10,142 bases of DNA from Brachionus koreanus. Its lineage: Eukaryota > Rotifera > Eurotatoria > Ploima > Brachionidae. Position 1 is the stretch's first letter. Each line of letters begins with the position of its first letter. The stretch covers positions 369,186-379,327 of the forward strand of contig PJRA01000196.1 in assembly GCA_016987375.1 (NCBI GenBank), in the 5' to 3' direction. Shown one piece after another: positions 1 through 7,324 of this stretch. The notes under the pieces were generated by a model that was not told where the DNA came from, did no database searches, and was given only the letters and a program-made list of their open reading frames with translations. A program made the position numbers and the translations under genes.

Positions 1-85
1 AAAAAAAAGTACTACTATTAAATTTTAGCATTTACATTGACTAACTTAGCTTGTTTTTAAGATACCTGACAATAATTGGCAAAGT

Positions 86-301
86 CAATTTTTTGATTAA
101 ATTTCATTTTTCAAAAATTATCAAAACATTGTAAATGCGCAATTAAATTTCATCGCATATTTTTTAATTTTTGTAACATTTCATGACTTAATTTTTAGAC
201 ATTTGAAAAAGGATTGTAATTTCTAAAAATGCATTGAAATTTAATTGCGCAGTAAAAATGTTTTAATTATTTTTGAAAATAGAAATTTTATCTAAAATTT
301 G
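86..301. repeat. MITE-like fold-back element
   Basis: The left arm at 86-162 pairs with the right arm at 225-301. The outer 67 positions (86-152 against 235-301) match at 57 of 67 bases by hand alignment. They include a perfect 16-bp core, GCGCAATTAAATTTCA at 137-152 and its reverse complement at 235-250. The similarity stops sharply at 86 and 301. No ORF lies inside and I see no convincing target-site duplication. The size and structure suit a non-autonomous DNA transposon (MITE) or a fold-back repeat. The superfamily is unknown. Confidence 0.75.
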
Positions 302-690
302 GATGAAGTTGAATAAAACATAAAAAAAGTTAATAAAACATATTAAAAGAGAACGGCACATAAAGAAAATTTTGATTTTCAAAATATGTGAATAAAAATA
401 TAAATCAATTTTTAATTTCATTAAAAAAAGCATAAAAAAAATTCCAATTTTTTTTTAAATTTTACAAGAGTTACAAAAACATATAAATTTTTTTAAAAAA
501 GTTTGATCTATTAGTACCATATGCTTATCATTACAAAGATAATTCATAAAATTGTCCTCTGACTCAAATTACCTTTACCGTTATAAGACTCTATAGGGCA
601 ATTGGTCATGGCATATCCCGGTGGGGTACAACTTATTTCATGTAATTTTGTATTTATGATGACTGATGTCATAAGTCACAAAAGGCTTAA
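302..690. other. AT-rich spacer, no gene seen
   Basis: I see no convincing coding in this stretch. It is A/T-rich up to about 540. From about 560 the composition is more mixed and may be the decayed upstream part of the LINE ORF1 that becomes readable at 691, but I could not align any motif there. Confidence 0.4.
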
Positions 691-1212
691 GAAAAAAATC
701 CTCTTTCTAGTCAAAACAGAGTCAATGCTCAAGATAAAGCTGTTCCTAGTTTTTTTTTGGTAGAATTTAATGAAAATAATCATCGGTATATGGTTCTAAA
801 GGACTCGAGAAATCTTTAAGGGTTGATGTATTCAGGAGTCTAAGTTAACAAAAATAGAATGCAAGCTGAGAGAGAGTTTTATAATTGCTTGAGAGAGGAG
901 GCAGAGAAGAAGAATGTGAGCATTCAAAGAATTGGCACTGTTATAGAAGGGAGACATAAATACATGCTTGAAGTTGGTAAAAGTACTATTTTTTGGTAAG
1001 AAGAGACAGTGTGTTTGAGTCAAGAACTCACTAATCAAGCCACGACTTCTTTAAAAAGTACAGAGACTTAAGCTTCGTATGAAATATTTGGTTGTGAAGA
1101 AAGAGAGAATGAATTCAAAAGTCTACTTGAACAAAGTGGATCTAACGTTCTAAATTTATCGAGTAATCCGAATGATTCAACTAATGTTGGGGTACATGAT
1201 GGATCAGGTAAA
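691..1212 (+). pseudogene. LINE ORF1 remnant (RNA-binding-like)
   Basis: One frame runs from 691 to 1212 without an indel but is broken by four TAA codons at 817, 841, 997 and 1069, and ends at a TAA at 1213. Readable blocks are FFLVEFNENNHRYMVLKDSR, then YSGV and VNKNRMQAEREFYNCLREEA. This order resembles the RRM-like ORF1 proteins of non-LTR retrotransposons: a 'LLVxF...R..VL' strand-helix pattern, then a 'vYVNkD.T..ER...LR' pattern. In known elements ORF1 proteins bind the element RNA. The second TAA sits where the pattern expects the Tyr of 'VYVN'. A LINE endonuclease remnant follows directly on the same strand in another frame, as expected for ORF2 after ORF1. The family call rests on pattern memory, and the clade is not resolved. 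Confidence 0.6.
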
Positions 1213-1216
1213 TAAA

Positions 1217-1615
1217 GATCATCGCATATTTTTTGTTAGTGAGCTTAGATTTACGCCTCTGGTAGCTCTTTCAGAGACATGGTTCAATAAAACATCGATG
1301 TGTACTTTATCAAATTACATTATGGACAGTTGAGAAAGAAATAAACCTGATTTGCAAACAGGTGGTCGATTGGGAATTTATGTCAAGAATGATTTAATAT
1401 CTTATGAAGTAGACTTTTTTAATTTAAATCCGAAAAAATTGGTGTCATGTCACTCAAGTAAATACAAACTTCTAGTAGGATGTGTTTATCGTCTAACACT
1501 AAGACTAATTCGTAATGTTAGTATTGAAGAACACACACTCGTTATTAATAATACAATCAAGCATACAAAATACAATATTCATTGTCAATTTGATTTTAAA
1601 ATTTTATACACATAA
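1217..1615 (+). pseudogene. LINE ORF2 endonuclease domain remnant (APE-type)
   Basis: The frame starting at 1217 contains PLVALSETWFNKTS, whose Glu at 1274-1276 corresponds to the catalytic Glu of the 'xxxTETWL' motif of APE-type LINE endonucleases. After an in-frame TGA at 1331 it continues with GGRLGIYVKNDL, the usual 'GGGvaiYVkndl', and then LLVGCVYR, the conserved 'lvgcvYRPP' strand. Near the end, at about 1575-1600, there is a distorted 'gDFN'-like stretch reading QFDF. In intact elements this domain nicks target DNA to prime reverse transcription. Here the domain is cut off after the DFN region, and a hAT-like exon begins within about 30 bp, so the rest of ORF2 is missing or displaced. 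It is a dead fragment, and the family assignment is strong. Confidence 0.85.
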
Positions 1616-1640
1616 AAACAATCTTTGTGTTAACAAATAA

Positions 1641-1981
1641 AAAAATTGTTCTGACAATCGACTTAATAAATGGTTTGAATATTGGTATGATTCGAAAAAC
1701 AAAGAGATTGATGGTAAGCTAAAGTAAACTGAGTGTATTTAAAATTTGATTCATTCTAAGTTTTATTAGGGATTGATGAGGATCAATTAGATTTAGTCAA
1801 AAACTTTATGTCTTCCAATTCAGCGATTAAAGAGCTTAAAAATCCTTATTTGGTAACGATCCTAAACAAAACTGGCATTAAGGTGCCCGGGCAAAAAACT
1901 TTTAAACGAACTATTTTACAAAATACTTTCAAAAAATTAAAAAAAATTATAATTAAAATATTAAATGAAGCATGGGTATAG
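1641..1981 (+). pseudogene. hAT-like transposase fragment with an intron
   Basis: Two blocks join cleanly if the GTAAGC...TTATTAG interval at 1714-1769 is spliced. The upstream block at 1641-1713 includes DNRLNKWFEYWYDSKNKEID. The downstream block at 1770-1978 reads GIDEDQLDLVKNFMSS, then LKNPYLVTILNKTGIKVPGQ and KTFKRTIL, ending at TAG 1979-1981. The pattern 'xNpyL..lL..tGi.vPg.kTf...iL' resembles the stretch between the BED zinc finger and the RNase-H core of hAT transposases. The catalytic core is absent, because the frame stops and a palindrome cluster begins about 30 bp later. No start codon is visible, and a TAA lies just upstream of 1641. Other explanations are a domesticated BED/hAT-derived gene or an unrelated host exon pair. 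Confidence 0.5.
1714..1769 (+). other. 56-bp GT-AG intron inside the hAT-like fragment
   Basis: The donor is G|GTAAGC, the acceptor is TTTTATTAG|GG, and the interval contains in-frame stops. Removing it joins the flanking frames in phase 1, giving ...EID-G-IDEDQ.... Its length matches the two MORN3 introns (53 and 56 bp) in this window, which supports a host-processed intron rather than chance. Confidence 0.6.
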
Positions 1982-2010
1982 ATGAGTCCCATTAACCTCA
2001 TTTTTGGCAT

Positions 2011-2183
2011 GTATTCTCGGATACATAATGTATCTCGGGATACAAAATATGTATTTTATGAATCAAAAAAATACATTTTTTTTTTTTTGTATCCGAGAAT
2101 ACATATTTTATGTATTCTTAAAAAAAAATTTGTAGAAAAATACAAATATGTATTCTCGGATACATATATGTATCTCAAGATAC
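2011..2183. repeat. Cluster of five 14-bp near-palindromes
   Basis: The units are GTATTCTCGGATAC at 2011-2024 and again at 2150-2163, GTATCTCGGGATAC at 2030-2043, GTATCTCAAGATAC at 2170-2183, and the inverse GTATCCGAGAATAC at 2089-2102. All begin GTAT and end ATAC, and each is nearly its own reverse complement. Units 1+2 and units 4+5 form two similar pairs with start-to-start spacing of 19 and 20 bp, 139 bp apart. Unit 3 lies between them in opposite orientation. The cluster follows the truncated hAT-like frame at 1981. It could be terminal or subterminal repeats of a small DNA transposon. The function is unknown. Confidence 0.75.
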
Positions 2184-2306
2184 ATAAAGAAAAAATTTTT
2201 TAATTAATTTTATTGATTATTCTATCTTACAAAATATAAAAAAAATAAAAATGCTGGTAAAAACACTAACTAAGAAAAAGCAAAAAGATATAAAATGTTT
2301 AATGTT

Positions 2307-3580
2307 TTAATCGATTTCTTTTAAAAATGAATTTAAAAAAATGTTACATAATCGTTGGTCTTTATTCGTCGGAATAGGTAAACTGATATTACCATTATCA
2401 TTGTCACTCAATTTCATTCTTAGCTCGTTGTTGTTCAGGTAAAACAGTTGATCAAATTTCTGATATCCTTTTAGTATAAACTGTTTAAAAAAGTTGATCC
2501 TTTTTTGTTCGATCTGTTCTTGCTTCTTGTTTTTTGTAAATAGTTCTTTCATCAAAAACAAGATTTTTTCAAAAACTAAATATACTTTTTTAGGGTTAAT
2601 TGAACGATACCATTGCTCCGCTAAATACCCTTTTAACAATTGATGTGTTGTTCCACGTACTGATCGCAATATTTTATATTTCGCTACACTCCACAAGAAT
2701 TCAATCAACTGAGTGTGTTTTCCAGAGATTGGGTTAACGAAGTTTTCTCTATGATTTACAGTGTAATGATCATATCCATTTTTTTTCAAGCAACTATACG
2801 ATCGCCATTCATCTGAAATAATTTCGGACCCTTTAGAACAATTTTTTAAAATCATTGGTAAAAGTGTCTCTTTTGTCAACCACAAACATTCTTGTTTCAC
2901 TTTTGAGACCAACTTGTACTTATAAGATCTATTCTCGCCATATATTCTATTTGACCCAATATTCACATCTCTTTTAATCTTGTGCAGTTTTTTTCGGCTG
3001 AATTTGTTTTTTATCTTTCGAATTTAAATTTTTATCTTTTTTTGGTTTTCTAATTTTGTTTTTTTTTTCAGTTCAACTTCCGACTTTTTTCTACAAACCA
3101 TTCCGAAAACCGACGTTCCTTGGATACGATTTCCGTAATTTCTTGTAGAATTTTGATTACTTTCTCCTTTTAAATTTAAATTTCCCTTTAAAAGTCTCCC
3201 TCTATTATATTTTCTCTTTCCTTGGAAAAGAGATTCATCTATTTGAATTGTGTGTTCCGGAGCCTCTACCATTCTCTCGTATAGAACAAATCTGATTTTA
3301 TTTAACCATGAAATTAACGTTCTTTTTGAAATACCAGTTTGTTCGTGTGTAAATTTACTGAATGGTCATGGGATCAATACCAGAAAATTTCCAAAACCCT
3401 ATCGATAGATAGGCTTGACCTTGTATTAAGGTTGAAAACATCATCTCTTGCAGTATAATGTCTTCTATAATTCATGCATCTCAAAATGATTCGACAATTA
3501 AGAATTTGAGTCTTAAATTCTCTAGGTTTATCCGAACATTTCGGATTTACACATGTTTATTCCCTAATTAGATTAGTCAT
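2307..3580 (-). pseudogene. Merlin / IS1595 (ISXO2-like) DDE transposase, broken
   Basis: Reading leftward from 3580, the remnant shows a Cys-containing N-terminal block with CVNPKC and a later RCMN (about 3553-3430), resembling the family's zinc ribbon. A helix-turn-helix block, GISKRTLISWLNKIR, lies at about 3335-3290. The DDE domain follows: first Asp in IQIDES (codon at 3239), VFGMV (about 3110), TLLPMI, second Asp in ISDEW (codon at 2813), the family signature TVNHRENFVNPISGKHTQ, and the Glu in LIEFLW (codon at 2702). There are 36 residues between the second Asp and the Glu. The gene is dead: TAA near the start (3557-3559), at least two frameshifts between about 3475 and 3365, and an in-frame TAA at 3024-3026. 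The two halves of the DDE domain are otherwise in one frame. About 140 residues separate the two Asps, longer than I expect, because of a Lys-rich insertion. I found no terminal inverted repeats. Confidence 0.88.
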
Positions 3581-4005
3581 GGTTAAAAATTTTAGCAACT
3601 CTTTCGGGTTCTTTTTTAAATTGAAAAATTGTTCATTATTTTTTGGAAATAAAATCATTTTCGACAATTAATTTTACAGATTTGTTAAAAAATTCAAGAC
3701 TTTTTGATTGCCTAAATACTAAATACTAATGAATTAATCAATTAATGTAAATAAGAAATCATTATTTTAGCTTACTGTTTCAAGATTATTTAAAAGCATT
3801 TCTTTCAAACAATCAAGTATTGTTATTTAATATAAATGTTCAATTTTCAATAATAAAAAACCGTGGTACTTTGAAATTTCAATATATGATGATTGTTCAT
3901 CATAAATTAAAAGAAACTTAAACAAATAAGTTTCTTTTAATTTTTTTAATAATAAGCCATTGTTAATTTTTGTTGAAAAAATTAAACGATTTTTTCCTAA
4001 GCCTG
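3581..4005. other. AT-rich spacer, no gene seen
   Basis: No coding pattern was found on either strand. The only structure is the strong hairpin at 3904-3943. The stretch may hold the 5' end of the Merlin element, but no matching terminal repeat was seen beyond 2307. Confidence 0.4.
3904..3943. repeat. Perfect 17-bp hairpin
   Basis: The arm AAATTAAAAGAAACTTA at 3904-3920 is exactly reverse-complementary to 3927-3943, with the 6-nt loop AACAAA. It lies about 65 bp upstream of a TATA-like box. It could be a transposon end, a cruciform-forming site or a relic of an inverted duplication. Nothing in the sequence decides between these. Confidence 0.8.
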
Positions 4006-4013
4006 TATAAATA
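4006..4013 (+). promoter_or_regulatory. TATA-like box
   Basis: TATAAATA is set in a less A/T-monotonous context (CCTGTATAAATACAC), about 50-60 bp before the readable start of the decayed coding region at 4062. A TATA-box role is plausible from position only; AT-rich DNA yields such matches often. Confidence 0.35.
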
Positions 4014-4061
4014 CACTTTGATTTTCAATCTTATCATTTTAATTTAAATTACCACAAAATA

Positions 4062-4791
4062 TTAAGTCTAAAGTTAAAAAAAAACGAGAAGGTTTTCATT
4101 AAAAAACCTGATACTTTTACTGTAAAAGAAAAAATTACTATCATGGTAAAAAGGCACGATAATAGCTATTTCGTTAACAAGGAACTTGATGATATTGATG
4201 CTAATTTATCTGAATATATTCGTCCAGTGAAGAAAGTAACAAAAAATACCTTTCAGAATGTGTCAGCAGAAATCTACAATGTCAAATCAACAAAGTCAGG
4301 TGGGTTTTGAAGCAAAATGAGCAGTTTTCCGAGCCTTTTAAAAAAATTTCGAAAACAAATATTACACTGCCTTAAAACAAGTTTATGAAGATGCTGCTCG
4401 TATTTACAGGAGACATTGCCCGAATTATTGTGCGGCAAAAGCAACGGTTTCCAGTGAGAACGGAGTTAAAACTTATAAAAGAAATGTTGTATCAGAGCAG
4501 ACCGAAATCACAGAAATTGAAGCATCAGAGAGATCAAGTGTAGATTCGAAATCTTTTAAAGTCGATAAAAATATATCATATATATAATTGAATAAAATTA
4601 AAGTAAATTACCAAAAATTCAAAGAGCTTTTTGATTTAAAAAGTGATGAATCAAAACGAAGATTAAAAGAATATGAAGAACTTCATAATCTTTTATTGAG
4701 TATTCTTGGGGTTTTTGAACCTACTAAGCAGTGCGAAAGAATTTTACATTTAAGCTTGATTACTTTATTTGATTTGATAAATGAATTGTAA
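4062..4791 (+). pseudogene. Decayed protein-coding region of unknown family
   Basis: Three consecutive open blocks read on one strand. Block A (4062-4307) includes TVKEKITIMVKRHDNSYFVN and ELDDIDANLSEYIRPVKK, with an ATG at 4143. Block B (4304-4338) reads VLKQNEQFSEPF after a frame change near 4300. Block C (4342-4584) follows a second frame change at the A7 run at 4340-4346. It includes ALKQVYEDAARIYRRHCPNY and a Ser/Glu-rich stretch, and continues in the same frame past a single TAA at 4585-4587 into 4588-4791, a Lys/Leu/Glu-rich helical segment ending at a normal TAA. In total this is about 240 codons. Composition and block continuity look protein-like, but I do not recognise the family. 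It may be an orphan gene, a transposon accessory protein or a retrocopy. One frameshift could be a sequencing error in the A-run. Confidence 0.55.
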
Positions 4792-5195
4792 TTTTTTCAA
4801 ATAAGAAATTTTATTTTTTCATAACTAAGTGTTTTTTTTTATTTTGTACATTTGCATTTATAGAGAGATTTTTTAGTCTATGTAGCGTTATATGTAAAAA
4901 AAAAACAGGGAATATGAGTGACCAGTTAAAAATATGCAGAGCATTTTTAAACTGTAACTTAGTGTTACTAAATAGTTTAAAAATTTAATCATAATTTAAA
5001 AAATAGATGATTAAAATTTTAAATAAATAATTTTAAATTCTTTCTTATTCTAGTTTATTCATAATAAACAAAGTCTTTCACATCTGAAAACCAAATCTGA
5101 CCTTTTTTGGTTGCATATGTATGCAATTAAGTCAGCAAAATTGTCGATTGAGCCTAATATGTTCTCAAATATGCTATTGTTTAGAGATTCAGAAC
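4792..5195. other. AT-rich spacer, no clear gene
   Basis: Mostly A/T runs. From about 5080 the + strand becomes less A/T-monotonous and may be decayed sequence of the LINE upstream of its linker, but I could not align a motif. The minus-strand open frame at 5059-5268 lies opposite this LINE sequence and shows no family features. Confidence 0.35.
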
Positions 5196-5508
5196 AAATA
5201 CAATGAGATAATACTAAGGAATATACCTGAGAAAAGAGGATTGGTAGACGGAGCGAATAAAAATCCAAATTGATTTAACTTATTCAGTAAGCAGTCTACT
5301 TAAGTTCTTGGCTTTTGCCAAATACAGAAGAGATTCTACAACGAACAAACAAGAGCTGAAATCTAAATTCAATCAGGCTAGAAAAGTAAAAGCGCTGGTT
5401 AAATTAGCTCATAAACTCTATGAAAAGCCAATAATCGATAAGTGTAAATCGAAAGCTGCTATTCGCCAATTTGATAGTAAGAAAAATTTGATAGTAGTCT
5501 TTTCATGA
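5196..5508 (+). pseudogene. LINE ORF2 fragment: linker between endonuclease and RT
   Basis: The frame at about 5196-5300 reads NIPEKRGLVDGANKNPN and then, after a TGA, FNLFSKQST. A shift near 5300 leads into the frame at 5308-5508 with FAKYRRDSTTNKQELKSKFN, KVKALVKLAHKLYEKPIIDK and CKSKAAIRQFDSKKN. This is the familiar inter-domain pattern of LINE ORF2 proteins: 'IPxK...NKxPxW', then 'KYR.T......Y..ar..VK..vr.A...yE..ia..cKsnpkaf..yinskk'. Normally the reverse-transcriptase palm follows. Here it is absent, and the next recognisable LINE block, at 5652, is the region after the RT catalytic core. So this is one end of an internally deleted copy. Confidence 0.75.
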
Positions 5509-5651
5509 GTTATTGTTTTCTTGAATTTGATAAAGAAAATATTTGAGTTAAAATTTTTTGTTTAAAATACTATGCTTACACAACAAAGTGCGGACAGTCA
5601 AATTAATCTTTTTTTTAAAAAATTTTTATTTGTTTTTTTCGGATCAAATAA

Positions 5652-6219
5652 CGACAAAAGACTGGCCTATGTGACGAAGAAATTGAATGGGTATACAAAA
5701 TAAAATATCTGGGTGTATGGGTAGTTGATAAATGCTTCAGTAAAGAAAGACGTGAATTCATTTTCAAGTAGTCTTTTGGTAATATTCAGTTGAGTTTTCC
5801 TTATTTTTGATTATGGGTTTGAGAATATGAACATAAATGCGAGCTCACTGAATAACATAATAAGAACAGAGGGTAACATAGTCAAAGGACTACTAACTAT
5901 ACTAAGAAGGTGTAGTACAACAAGCTTATTTTTGTCATTGAATATTATGCCTACGGATTACAACATCAAAAACATTAAGGTTGACTTTTTCAATCGATTA
6001 ATTGAAAATGAACTCACTAAGAAGATGATGGTTGAGCTAGCAAAACAACCCATTCCGAATGACTTCATTAGCGAAATCCTGGAACTTTCCAGAGAATTGG
6101 AAGAGGGAAACATGTCACTACAGGACAAATGCAAACTTGTTAAGCTGAATAACACTACTAAGTACCGTTCAAATCAAAAAAAACGATGTCAAAGTCCAAA
6201 AGCTCAGAGATATATGTAA
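5652..6219 (+). pseudogene. LINE ORF2 fragment: post-RT (thumb/C-terminal) region
   Basis: Block 1 (5652-5768) contains IKYLGVWVVDKCFS, the 'vkYLGv.id..ls' motif that follows the RT catalytic core in LINEs, and ends at TAG 5769. Block 2, in another frame, is readable from about 5795: LIFDYGFENMNIN, then TEGNIVKGLLTILRRCSTTS, then LNIMPTDYNIKNIKVDFFNR, ending at TAA 6217-6219. This matches the C-terminal pattern 'l.YGlEn......l...e..iik.llgi.kr.htt.Ll.alni......i...kl.fl.rl..n..t..l'. At least one frameshift separates the blocks, and the RT palm with its Asp-Asp motif is missing upstream. It is on the same strand as the linker fragment at 5196-5508 and probably from the same copy. It is non-functional. 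Confidence 0.8.
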
Positions 6220-6461
6220 GACAGATATATTAAAGATAACATATCGGGTTAAATATTCCAGATTTGAAGATTTGATGTAGCTTAGTTTTCATATCCTATA
6301 GTCACTTATCAATTAAAAGTCAAAAGTTTTTTTTTTGTTTACGTAGATTAATTTTATTTTATCTTTAAGCCATCTAATTTATTTGCTTAGTTGGATTTAT
6401 TAAAAAAAAGAGGCGCTCCACAAACAGGTAGGAGTTGACTTGGGTATCCCACTAAAATGAT
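6220..6461. other. Spacer, no gene seen
   Basis: This stretch runs between the end of the LINE C-terminal fragment and the Helitron scrap. I found no coding pattern. From about 6410 the minus strand may be the continuation of the Helitron fragment, but the frame there is lost. Confidence 0.35.
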
Positions 6462-6700
6462 AGATAATGCGCCGAAATACCTGTCACTGGCATTATTTCA
6501 ACAATAATTGTATTTTCGGTTTCTTTGAAAACTATTTCGGTTTTATCTTGTAATGGAATTGGAAATTAAAATCGGCATTCTTTACCTTGCTTTTTGAATT
6601 TACAATATCCATCTGGCCTACATACATGTCGTTGAACAAAATTAACAAAGTTTTTCTTAATCTTTATCATAATCTTTCGGATCAAGTTCTAAAACTATTA
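6462..6700 (-). pseudogene. Helitron Rep/helicase fragment
   Basis: Reading leftward, one frame shows LDPKDYDKD (about 6695-6660). A shifted frame then gives FVNFVQRHVCRPDGYCKFKK and GKECRF (about 6652-6570), and a second shift gives FPIPLQDKTEIVFKE and VEIMPVTG, ending at TAG 6462-6464. The succession 'vN.vqrH.C...yC.kkk..g...CRF.FP.pl' is a hallmark of the Cys-containing region upstream of the Rep nuclease and helicase domains in animal Helitron proteins, which drive rolling-circle transposition. Only about 75 codons remain, with two frameshifts. No Helitron ends (5'-TC or CTRR-3' with hairpin) were identified. Confidence 0.8.
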
Positions 6701-6846
6701 ATACTACAAAATTTTGAAATTAATTTAAAAAAAATTTATTAAAATAAAGCGTGTTTCCATAAGCTCCAATTTAAGCTGATTGTGCATGTTAGTGATTCTT
6801 GTTTTGATAATTAATCTTTCGTGTGAAAACAAATATCATTCTTGGT

Positions 6847-7130
6847 ATATTTTTGTGGCAATAAAATAAATAAAAAATTAGAAAAAGGCCAAATGCTAAG
6901 CAAAAAAAAATTTCTTGATGTAAAGAAAACATTAGAAAATGAAGTTTTGACATCTATCGACATTTTTCCATAGAGATGATCCTTGAATGAGCTTCCAGCA
7001 CTTAAAGAAAAATTAATAAAAGAATGGTTTGATGAGAAAAAAAAATATATTTTCATCATGGTTTACCATTTAACCTAATCTTAATCCTGTCGAGAACTTA
7101 TGGTCATAAAAAGTTGTTTGTCCGTGCAAT
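6847..7130 (+). pseudogene. Tc1/mariner-type transposase fragment
   Basis: Block 1 (about 6847-6972) includes MLSKKKFLDVKKTLENEVL and SIDIFP, matching the family's 'gtmns..Yl.iLen.vlpsi..f'. Then come PALKEKLIKEWFDEKK (about 6990-7040), the 'DNAPxHkaklvkeWf' region, and, after a frame change in the A9 run at 7037-7045, PNLNPVENLWS at 7074-7106. That last block is the Tc1/mariner signature 'SPDLNPIENLW', which carries the third acidic catalytic residue (the Glu codon at 7092-7094 is kept). Stops at 6973 and 6979 and a TAA at 7107 break the frame further. The minus-strand open frame over 6811-7059 is an antisense shadow. No terminal inverted repeats or TA duplications were traced. Confidence 0.85.
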
Positions 7131-7234
7131 ATGAGTGACACTCGATCACCCATTGAGCAAAGTAAAATGATCTCACAACTAAAAGAACCCAACTAATTTT
7201 CTTTGATAAAATTGATGCAAATCTATCTTTACCT

Positions 7235-7240
7235 TATAAA
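7235..7240 (+). promoter_or_regulatory. Possible TATA box of MORN3
   Basis: TATAAA lies 85-90 bp before the MORN3 start codon, with a second TATAAA-like match at about 7248. The spacing would allow a 5' UTR of roughly 55-65 nt. It is weak evidence in AT-rich DNA. A T-rich tract ending TTTAGCAG at about 7295-7304 could instead be a splice acceptor for a 5'-UTR intron or trans-spliced leader. Confidence 0.25.
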
Positions 7241-7324
7241 CAAAATTATAAAATTGTCATGACTACTTGTTTCATTTTAAAAAAATAAAAATTCTAATTT
7301 AGCAGCTATTTAGTCAACTAAAAG

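Noticed and set aside
832..1038. Minus-strand open frame of 68 codons
   Set aside because: It lies antisense to the LINE ORF1 remnant, whose plus-strand blocks follow a known family pattern; the minus frame has no family features.
151..1234. 16-bp direct repeat TCATCGCATATTTTTT at 151-166 and 1219-1234
   Set aside because: It has a T-run tail and low complexity, no flanking similarity on either side, and is close to what chance allows in 10 kb of this composition.
1982..2203. Plus-strand open frame of 73 codons over the palindrome cluster
   Set aside because: Its sequence is just the translation of the GTAT...ATAC repeats and poly-T, rich in Tyr, Phe and Ile, and has no protein pattern.
4300..4417. 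Possible intron GTGGGT...TTACAG in the orphan coding region
   Set aside because: Splicing would remove the protein-like block ALKQVYEDAARIYRR and continue in a frame that closes after about 40 codons. A frameshift reading keeps more protein-like sequence, though this is not settled.
691..4791. Reassigned stop codons (TAA read as an amino acid), suggested by many in-frame TAA codons
   Set aside because: MORN3 has no internal TAA and ends properly at one. The remnants also contain TGA, TAG and frameshifts, so decay in AT-rich DNA explains the pattern.
5958..6155. Minus-strand open frame of 65 codons
   Set aside because: It is antisense to the LINE C-terminal remnant, which is well supported on the plus strand.
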